Assembly: GCA_021816565.1 (NCBI GenBank)
Contig: JAKAXN010000074.1
Coordinates: 1 to 14,667, forward strand
Direction of reading: 5' to 3'
Source: Actinomycetes bacterium
GTDB taxonomy: Bacteria > Actinomycetota > Acidimicrobiia > Acidimicrobiales > Palsa-688
Length of the DNA stretch: 14,667 bases
The translations under genes were made by a program, and so were the position numbers. The notes below the pieces were generated by a model. It was not told the origin of the DNA, made no database searches, and saw only the letters and a list, made by a program, of their open reading frames with translations. This document shows, piece after piece, positions 8,223 through 13,297 of this stretch; position 1 is the stretch's first letter, and every line of letters starts with the position of its first letter.

Positions 8223-8626
8223 TCGATCCCGGCGATGGTCGCCGATTCGTCCGGGTCGGGCACCGCCGACAGGAAGGCGTCGAGGATCTCGCCGGCCACC
8301 GCCTCGGTGGTGGCCCGCAGGCTGAGGGCCACCACGTTGGCATCGTTCCAGCGGCGGGCGCCCTCCGCAGTGGCGGCGTCAGCGCAGAGGGCCGCCCGCA
8401 CCCCCCTCACCTTGTTGGCGGCGATGGAGACCCCGGTCCCGGTCCAGCAGCAGGCGACGCCCATGTCCGCCCGGCCCGACGCCACCAGCTCGCCCACCCG
8501 GTGTCCCACCTCGGTCCACACCGCCCCCGGCGCCACCACCTCGACGTGGTGGCCGGCCCGGCGCAGGTGCTCGACCACGGCCGCCACGACGGGGGCGTCC
8601 TCGTCTGATCCCACGGCGATGCGCAC
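8219..8626 (-). CDS. RpiB/LacA/LacB-family sugar-phosphate isomerase, atypical active site
   Basis: The 135-residue protein has the single Rossmann-like domain of the RpiB family, which interconverts aldose and ketose phosphates such as ribose-5-P and ribulose-5-P. The core CCWTGTGVSIAANK (59-72) keeps the Cys (Cys60) that serves as base in E. coli RpiB, and NDANVVALSLR follows. Two features of true RpiB are missing. The SDHAG motif near the N-terminus is SDEDA (7-11), and the His of HNDxN is Trp93. The DYPD element is also absent (WTEVGH instead). I recall other actinobacterial members with this CWTGTG/WNDAN form, so it is probably a distinct subfamily; true ribose-5-phosphate isomerase activity is uncertain. 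The GTG at 8626 begins VRIAVGSDE, matching the usual family N-terminus. The frame is open to 8749, but the extra residues are low-complexity and cross the divergent cofC start. First gene of the operon. Confidence 0.82.
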   Translation of the reverse strand: MRIAVGSDEDAPVVAAVVEHLRRAGHHVEVVAPGAVWTEVGHRVGELVASGRADMGVACCWTGTGVSIAANKVRGVRAALCADAATAEGARRWNDANVVALSLRATTEAVAGEILDAFLSAVPDPDESATIAGIE

Positions 8627-8633
8627 CGGCCCG

Positions 8634-8639
8634 AGCGTA
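8634..8639 (-). promoter_or_regulatory. Candidate -10 element of the leaderless rpiB operon
   Basis: TACGCT (fits TANNNT) lies seven bases before the GTG at 8626, so transcription would begin at or next to the start codon. No Shine-Dalgarno sequence precedes the GTG and no clear -35 is visible. Leaderless mRNAs are common in actinobacteria. Confidence 0.4.
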
Positions 8640-8701
8640 CCGGCCCCAACCGGCGCCGGAGCCGGCAGAGCGGCCGGCCCGGCCGGGCGGCCCCGCCGCC
8701 G

Positions 8702-8707
8702 TAGTAT
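8702..8707 (+). promoter_or_regulatory. Candidate -10 element of leaderless cofC
   Basis: TAGTAT ends six bases before the GTG at 8714, placing the predicted transcript start at the start codon. It stands out as AT-rich within very GC-rich sequence. No Shine-Dalgarno lies in the gap and no good -35 is seen. Confidence 0.5.
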
Positions 8708-8713
8708 CGGGGC

Positions 8714-9301
8714 GTGGAGCCGATCGTGCCGGCCTGGACCGACAGCCACGCCGTCCTGGTGCCGGTCAAGGCGTTCGCCCAGGCCAAGCTGCGCCTGGCC
8801 CCGGCTCTGTCGCCCGGGCAGCGGCGGCGGCTGGCCCGGACCATGGCCACCAGGGTGGTGCGCTCAGCCGCCGGGCTGCCGGTGGCGGTGGTCTGCGACG
8901 ACAACGAGGTGGCCCAGTGGGCCCGGGCCCTCGGTGCGCTCGTGATCTGGGAGCCGGGGCGGGGCCTCAACGGGGCGGTGGAGGAGGGCGTCCGCCGGCT
9001 CGGAGGAATGGGCGTGGGGTCGGTAGTGGTCGCCGCCGGGGACCTCCCGCTGGCCACCGACCTCCACTGGGTGACCGAGTTCGAAGGGATCACCCTGGTG
9101 CCGGACCGGCGGCGGGACGGCACCAACGTCATATGCGTGCCGGCCCGGGCCGGGTTCAACTTCTCCTACGGACCCGGGTCGTTCTCCCGCCACCTGGCCG
9201 AGGCGCAGAGGGTCGGCCCGGCCGTGCGGGTGGTCGAGTCCTCGTCGCTGGGCTGGGACGTGGACCTGCCGGAGGACCTGACCGTGGTGGTGCAGAAATG
9301 A
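8714..9301 (+). CDS. cofC: 2-phospho-L-lactate / phosphoenolpyruvate guanylyltransferase
   Basis: CofC (FbiD in mycobacteria) transfers GMP from GTP to 2-phospholactate or, in actinobacteria, phosphoenolpyruvate. It makes the activated three-carbon unit that FbiA attaches to Fo during coenzyme F420 biosynthesis in the cytosol. The 195-residue protein has a nucleotidyltransferase fold. Its marks are VPVKAFAQAKLRLAP (16-30), GLNGAVEEG (84-92), GDLPL (109-113), PDRRRDGTN (130-138), YGPGSFSRHLAEA (152-164) and a C-terminal WDVDLPEDL (181-189). Length and motif order are normal. The GTG at 8714 is chosen because a -10-like TAGTAT lies just upstream and the conserved block starts soon after. The stop overlaps the start of the deacetylase gene (ATGA). 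No other F420 gene (fbiA, fbiB, fbiC) is in the window. The PEP versus phospholactate preference cannot be read from sequence alone. Confidence 0.9.
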   Translation: MEPIVPAWTDSHAVLVPVKAFAQAKLRLAPALSPGQRRRLARTMATRVVRSAAGLPVAVVCDDNEVAQWARALGALVIWEPGRGLNGAVEEGVRRLGGMGVGSVVVAAGDLPLATDLHWVTEFEGITLVPDRRRDGTNVICVPARAGFNFSYGPGSFSRHLAEAQRVGPAVRVVESSSLGWDVDLPEDLTVVVQK

Positions 9302-10062
9302 GCGATCCGACGGCGCACGGGGCGTTCGCCCCCGAGCTCTCCTCCAATCTCGAGGTGCCGGGCGTGGCCCTGGCCATCGGCGCCCACCCCGACGACATCG
9401 ACTTCGGTTGCGGCGGGACCCTGGCCAAGTGGGCCGCCGCGGGCTGTCGGATCCACTACCTGGTCTGCACCGACGGGTCCAAGGGATCCTGGGACCCCGA
9501 CCAGGATCGGGCCGAGCTGGTCGAGGTGCGCCAGCAGGAGCAGCGGGACGCGTCCATCGCGCTCGGCGGGGACGGCCGGGTCACCTTCCTCGGATGGGTG
9601 GACGGCGAGCTCGAGGCCGGCATGACCCAGCGCAGCCAGGTCGCCCTCGAGATCCGCACGGTGAAGCCGGACGTGGTCCTCGGGCACGACCCGTGGAAGC
9701 GCTACCGGCTCCATCCCGACCACCGCAACGCTGGATTCCTGGCCACCGACGGCGTGGTGGCCGCCCGGGACCCCCACTTCTTCCCCGAGCACGGCCGGCC
9801 GCCGCACCGGCCCGGGAAGGTCCTGCTGTGGGAGGCCGACACCCCGGACCACCTCGAGGACATCACCGGTTTCGAGGACGCCAAGCTCAACGCGCTGCTG
9901 GCCCACCGAAGCCAGTTCGAGTCGACCATGCGCATCGACGACGGGGGCGACGCCGATCAGGTCCGGTCCTTCGCCGAACGCCTGCACGCGCGCTACAAGG
10001 CGGCCGGAGCCCCTCTCGGGTTCTCGGCCGCCGAGGCGTTCAAGCTCCTGTCGGATATCTGA
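9298..10062 (+). CDS. PIG-L/LmbE-family zinc-dependent deacetylase
   Basis: Proteins of this family remove an acyl group from N-acyl sugars or sugar conjugates; MshB and Mca of mycothiol metabolism are actinobacterial examples. The 254-residue chain has the family's AHPDD motif (29-33), giving zinc ligands His30 and Asp33 and catalytic base Asp32. The HPDH motif (139-142) supplies the third ligand, His142. FGCGGTLAKW (36-45) follows the first motif as usual. The Glu that follows HPDD in MshB (HPDDE) is Ile34 here, so it belongs to a different subgroup and I do not call it mshB. The ATG at 9298 overlaps the cofC stop by four bases, implying coupled translation and possibly a shared pathway. 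The substrate is unknown; a sugar, cofactor conjugate or GlcNAc derivative are all possible. A strong hairpin follows the gene. Confidence 0.88.
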   Translation: MSDPTAHGAFAPELSSNLEVPGVALAIGAHPDDIDFGCGGTLAKWAAAGCRIHYLVCTDGSKGSWDPDQDRAELVEVRQQEQRDASIALGGDGRVTFLGWVDGELEAGMTQRSQVALEIRTVKPDVVLGHDPWKRYRLHPDHRNAGFLATDGVVAARDPHFFPEHGRPPHRPGKVLLWEADTPDHLEDITGFEDAKLNALLAHRSQFESTMRIDDGGDADQVRSFAERLHARYKAAGAPLGFSAAEAFKLLSDI

Positions 10063-10089
10063 CCGCCCGGATCCCGGGGCCCGACGCCG

Positions 10090-10128
10090 GCCGGGTCGGT
10101 ACCGCCTCCTCAGCGGTGCCGACCCGGC
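10090..10128. terminator. Strong bidirectional hairpin terminator
   Basis: The arms at 10090-10105 and 10113-10128 pair over 16 bases with a single G-U wobble and a 7-nt loop (CTCCTCA). The structure sits between the convergent deacetylase (+) and HU (-) stop codons, so it probably ends transcription from both sides. No long T-tract follows on the plus side, only GGTTCTTCCCC. Confidence 0.75.
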
Positions 10129-10167
10129 AGCAGCGTGGTTCTTCCCCGGTCCGCCCGGCGGAGCAGC

Positions 10168-10677
10168 TCAGCGCTTCTTGGCTGCCCGGGTGGTCTTGGC
10201 GGGGGTGGCCTTCTTGGCCGGCGTGGCCTTCTTGGCGACGGTCTTCTTGGCCGCCGCCGTCTTCGCCGCCGGGGCCCGGGTGGCAGCGGACTTGGCGGTG
10301 GTGGTCTTCTTCGCCGCCGTGGCCTTGGTCGCCGCGGACCTGGTCGCGGTGGACTTGGCGGCGGTGGTCTTGGCCGCGGCGGTCTTCTTGGCTGCCCGGC
10401 CCCGGGTATTGAGGGTCTCCTTGAAGGCGGCGGCCGGCTTGAAGGCCACCGTCTTCGACGCCGGGACCTTGACGGTCTCCTGGGTCTGGGGGTTGCGGGC
10501 GGTACGGGCAGCGCGGGCCCGAGGCTCGAAGGAGCCGAAGCCGAAGATAGAAACCCGGTTGCCGGCCTTGATCTCAGCGACGATCGAGCCGGTCACGGCC
10601 TCGACCGCGGCCTCTGACTGCTTGCGGTCGAGACCAGTCTTCGATGCGACTGCCTCGGCCAACTCTGTTCTGTTCAC
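10168..10677 (-). CDS. hupB: HU-type nucleoid protein with Lys/Ala-rich tail
   Basis: A 169-residue histone-like protein that binds and bends DNA as a dimer and compacts the nucleoid. Residues 1-90 are a standard HU domain, with the dimerising helices (NRTELAEAVASKTGL), FGFGSFEPR (46-53) and the DNA-contacting arm RNPQTQE (61-67, with the intercalating Pro63). Residues 91-169 form a disordered basic tail made of short Ala-Ala-Lys-Lys-Thr and ATPAKK units, like mycobacterial HupB/MDP1, which resembles eukaryotic histone H1. The GTG at 10677 is chosen over an upstream in-frame ATG at 10758. AGGAGGTG (10688-10681) sits directly before the GTG, and the family N-terminus begins there. It lies downstream of lon on the same strand but has its own promoter-like region and an intervening hairpin, so it is probably transcribed separately. 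Confidence 0.93.
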   Translation of the reverse strand: MNRTELAEAVASKTGLDRKQSEAAVEAVTGSIVAEIKAGNRVSIFGFGSFEPRARAARTARNPQTQETVKVPASKTVAFKPAAAFKETLNTRGRAAKKTAAAKTTAAKSTATRSAATKATAAKKTTTAKSAATRAPAAKTAAAKKTVAKKATPAKKATPAKTTRAAKKR

Positions 10678-10680
10678 CGC

Positions 10681-10688
10681 CACCTCCT
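10681..10688 (-). promoter_or_regulatory. Perfect Shine-Dalgarno of hupB
   Basis: AGGAGGTG on the minus strand, with five bases between AGGAGG and the GTG at 10677. It decides the start codon and predicts very strong translation, as expected for an abundant nucleoid protein. Confidence 0.8.
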
Positions 10689-10711
10689 GGCGTTGTTCGG
10701 GGAAGTTGCCA

Positions 10712-10743
10712 GATATACAAGAGGTTTTCGGCGTGCAGGTCAA
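10712..10743 (-). promoter_or_regulatory. Candidate hupB promoter
   Basis: On the minus strand TTGACC (10743-10738) resembles a -35 box, followed 18-20 bases on by the AT-rich TGTATATC (10719-10712), which could hold the -10. The spacing is longer than ideal and the exact hexamer is unclear. The AT-rich stretch is conspicuous against the GC-rich background. A 5' leader of about 30 bases would carry the Shine-Dalgarno. Confidence 0.45.
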
Positions 10744-10748
10744 GTATT

Positions 10749-10767
10749 TCCCTTGCACGACAAGGGA
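10749..10767. repeat. Inverted repeat upstream of the hupB promoter
   Basis: TCCCTTG (10749-10755) and CAAGGGA (10761-10767) form a perfect 7-bp dyad with a 5-bp spacer. On the minus strand it lies about six bases upstream of the putative hupB -35, a position suited to a regulator-binding site. A related CCCTT sequence recurs at the lon stop codon (10845-10853). Confidence 0.45.
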
Positions 10768-10791
10768 TTTCTGGTCGGTGGTGCCACGCCG

Positions 10792-10834
10792 AGGACCCGG
10801 GCCGGCCGCCTGTGAGGCGATCCGCCCGGGTCCT
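10792..10834 (-). terminator. Hairpin downstream of lon
   Basis: AGGACCCGGGC (10792-10802) and GCCCGGGTCCT (10824-10834) are perfect 11-bp arms. The 21-nt loop contains a second small hairpin (CGCC at 10807-10810 with GGCG at 10816-10819). It begins about 18 bases after the lon stop on the minus strand and lies before the hupB promoter, so it probably terminates lon transcription. No clear T-tract follows. Confidence 0.6.
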
Positions 10835-10851
10835 GTCAGGAAGTAAATCCC

Positions 10852-13203
10852 TTACGCAGCAACGGTTTTCAGCCCGAGGGCCGGTCCCAGGACGTCGCCG
10901 ATACCGCGGGCCAGGTGGAAGGTCATCTGGTCGCGCACGGTCTCGGGAACGTCCTCCAGGTCGGCCTCGTTGCGGGCCGGGAGCACCACCTCGCTAAGTC
11001 CGGCCCGGTGGGCGGCCAGCACCTTCTGCTTCACCCCACCGATCGGGAGAACCCTGCCCTGAAGGGTTATTTCACCCGTCATGCCCACTTCGGGTCGCAC
11101 CGGGCGGCCGGTCAACAGGCTGACGATGGCCGTGGTCATGGTGACGCCCGCCGACGGGCCGTCCTTGGGCACGGCCCCGGCCGGGACGTGCAGGTGCAGC
11201 CGGCGGCGGTCCAGGTCCTCGGGGTCCAGCCCCAGCTCCGCGGCGTGGGCCCGCACGTACGACAGCGCTATCTGCGCCGATTCCTGCATCACCTCACCCA
11301 GCTGCCCGGTGATGATGAGCCCACCGTCGCCGTCTGAGGCCGAGGCCTCGACGAAGAGCACGTCCCCGCCGGCACCGGTCACGGCCAGTCCGGTGGCCAC
11401 CCCGGGGAGGGAAGTCCGCTCGGCCACCTCCGGCTGGTGACGGGGGCGGCCCAGCCACTTGCTCACGTCGTCTGCCCCGACGAGCAGGGGCCGCTCCCCC
11501 TCCCCGGCCGCCACCCGGGCTGCAGCCCGGCGCAGCAGGCGGCCGAGCTCCCGCTCGAGGTTCCGCACGCCGGCCTCCCGGGTGTAGCCCGCGACGATCT
11601 GCTCCAGCGCCTCCTCGGTGACCACGACCTCGCCCTCCAGCAGCCCGGCCCGGGCCAGCTGGCGCCCCATCAGGTGGTCCCGGGCGATGGCGACCTTCTC
11701 GGCGTCGGTGTAGCCGTCGAGGTGCACCACCTCCATCCGGTCGTAGAGGGGGCCGGGGATCTGCTCGGCCGTGTTGGCGGTGGCCAGGAACAGGACCCCG
11801 GAGAGATCCAGGTCGAGGTCCAGGTAATGGTCGCGGAACGTGTGGTTCTGGGCCGGGTCGAGCACCTCGAGCAACGCCGACGACGGGTCCCCTCGCCAGT
11901 CGCTGCCCAGCTTGTCCACCTCGTCGAGCAGGACCACCGGGTTCAGGGTGCCGGAGTCCCTGATGGCCCTGACGATACGGCCGGGCATGGCCCCCACGTA
12001 GGTCCGCCTGTGGCCGCGGATCTCGGCCTCGTCGCGCACCCCGCCCAGCGCCACCCGGACGAATTGGCGACCCATGGCCCGGGCCACGGACTCACCCAGC
12101 GACGTCTTGCCCACGCCGGGAGGACCGACCAGGGCCAGGATCATGCCCTCCGACCGGCTCTCCGGGTCGCCGCCACGCTCGAGGCGCAGCTTGCGCACGG
12201 CCAGGTGCTCGACGATCCGCTGCTTGACGTCGTCGAGGCCGGTGTGGTCGGCGTCGAGCACCGCCCGGGCCTCCTCGACATCCAGCTGATCCTCCGATCG
12301 CCGCCCCCAGGGAACGTCGAACACCACGTCCAGCCAGGCCCGGATCCAGCCCTGCTCCGGGCTCTGGTCGCTGGTGCGCTCGAGCTTGTCGATCTCGCGG
12401 CCTATGGCGGAGCGCACGTCCTCCGACACGTCGAGCGACTCGAGCCGGCTCCGGTAGTCGTCACCGGGCCCGTCGTCGCCCTGCTCGCCGAGCTCCCTGC
12501 GGATGGCGGCGAGCTGCTGGCGCAGGAGGTACTCCCGCTGCGTCCGCTCCATCCCCTCGGCCACGTCGGTGCGGATGCGGTCCTTGAGCTCCAGCTCGGC
12601 CAGAGCCTCCCGGGCCCACCCCAGGACCAGCTCGACCCGGCGAGCGACCTCGACGGTCTCGAGGAGCTCGACCCGACGCTCCATGGAGAGCTCCGGCCAG
12701 TAGCCGGCGGTGTCGGCCAGGCGCCCCGGTTCGCTGACGGAGCGGAGCAACTCGTTCATCCGGCCCAGGCCGCGGTGATCGGCGATGGCCTCGAAGACGG
12801 CTCTCAGCTCACGGGCCTGGTCGATGGTCTCGACCCCGGCCGGGACCTCATCCAGGGGGTCCACGTTCACCCACAGGGCGGCGCCGGCCATGCCGGTGGC
12901 CGCCCCGACGGCAGCCCGCCCGTGGCCGGTGACCACCACGGCGGGCGTGCCGCCGGGCAGGGATCCGGTGCGCTCGACCGACGCGATGGTCCCGACCCGG
13001 GCGAAGCGTCCGGGCTGGGGATCCGATCCGGACGCCCGTCCGAGGCGGGGCACGATGACCAGGCGGTCTCCGGCTCCGGACGCGGCGGCCACCGCCTCGC
13101 GGGCCTCCGCCGTCTCGAGGGCCAGGGTGATGGTCATCCCGGGGAGGACCACGCCGGCCTCGAGCGGCAGGAGGGGCAGGGCGGAAGTGGCGATGGGAGG
13201 CAT
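10852..13203 (-). CDS. lon: ATP-dependent Lon protease (LonA type)
   Basis: A hexameric cytosolic AAA+ protease that unfolds and degrades damaged and regulatory proteins. The 783-residue length is typical. The N-terminal substrate-binding domain (about 8-200) is followed by a helical region (about 200-300). The ATPase has Walker A GPPGVGKT (360-367), Walker B VVLLDE (Asp427, Glu428), sensor-1 Asn477 in ATANT, and Arg489 in YDRME. The C-terminal Ser-Lys protease domain has DGPSAG with Ser684 and [14 protein letters not shown] with Lys727; their 43-residue spacing equals that of the E. coli Ser679/Lys722 pair. The N-terminal domain is more diverged than the rest. The ATG at 13203 has GGAG six bases upstream (13213-13210), supporting this start. 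lon is divergent from the glycoside hydrolase gene and lies directly upstream of hupB, as lon and hupB do in E. coli. No HspR (HAIR) or CIRCE operator was seen upstream. Confidence 0.96.
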   Translation of the reverse strand: MPPIATSALPLLPLEAGVVLPGMTITLALETAEAREAVAAASGAGDRLVIVPRLGRASGSDPQPGRFARVGTIASVERTGSLPGGTPAVVVTGHGRAAVGAATGMAGAALWVNVDPLDEVPAGVETIDQARELRAVFEAIADHRGLGRMNELLRSVSEPGRLADTAGYWPELSMERRVELLETVEVARRVELVLGWAREALAELELKDRIRTDVAEGMERTQREYLLRQQLAAIRRELGEQGDDGPGDDYRSRLESLDVSEDVRSAIGREIDKLERTSDQSPEQGWIRAWLDVVFDVPWGRRSEDQLDVEEARAVLDADHTGLDDVKQRIVEHLAVRKLRLERGGDPESRSEGMILALVGPPGVGKTSLGESVARAMGRQFVRVALGGVRDEAEIRGHRRTYVGAMPGRIVRAIRDSGTLNPVVLLDEVDKLGSDWRGDPSSALLEVLDPAQNHTFRDHYLDLDLDLSGVLFLATANTAEQIPGPLYDRMEVVHLDGYTDAEKVAIARDHLMGRQLARAGLLEGEVVVTEEALEQIVAGYTREAGVRNLERELGRLLRRAAARVAAGEGERPLLVGADDVSKWLGRPRHQPEVAERTSLPGVATGLAVTGAGGDVLFVEASASDGDGGLIITGQLGEVMQESAQIALSYVRAHAAELGLDPEDLDRRRLHLHVPAGAVPKDGPSAGVTMTTAIVSLLTGRPVRPEVGMTGEITLQGRVLPIGGVKQKVLAAHRAGLSEVVLPARNEADLEDVPETVRDQMTFHLARGIGDVLGPALGLKTVAA

Positions 13204-13219
13204 TGGCAGCTCCGTTCGG

Positions 13220-13233
13220 GTGTAATCGTGTAA
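13220..13233. repeat. Tandem GTGTAA motif in the lon/hydrolase divergent region
   Basis: GTGTAA occurs twice (13220-13225 and 13228-13233) with an 8-bp period, read as TTACACGATTACAC on the minus strand. It sits 17-30 bases upstream of the lon ATG. It is one of the few AT-richer spots in the 94-bp intergenic region, so it may belong to a promoter or operator. I could not place a convincing -10/-35 pair for either gene. Confidence 0.3.
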
Positions 13234-13297
13234 GCGGAGATCACAACGGGACGGCCCGGTCCCTTATTCCCCGCCGGCGGTCTGCCAGCATGAGGCC

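Noticed and set aside
8641..8700. GGCCGG/GCCGGC palindromes in the rpiB-cofC gap considered as operators
   Set aside because: Short GC palindromes are expected by chance at this base composition; no distinctive dyad was found.
8627..8749. N-terminal extension of the RpiB-like protein
   Set aside because: It would cross the divergent cofC start and is low-complexity; the family N-terminus begins at GTG 8626.
9298..10062. Deacetylase considered as mshB (mycothiol synthesis)
   Set aside because: The zinc motif fits the whole PIG-L family, but HPDDI replaces HPDDE and the context is cofC, so a specific mshB call is not supported.
10168..10410. Repetitive DNA considered as a satellite or CRISPR-like array
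   Set aside because: It encodes the Lys/Ala tail of HU in frame; the units are irregular and there are no spacers.
11437..13233. 598-codon open frame antisense to lon
   Set aside because: It mirrors lon codon by codon and has no recognisable domain; lon on the other strand has full motifs and a ribosome site.
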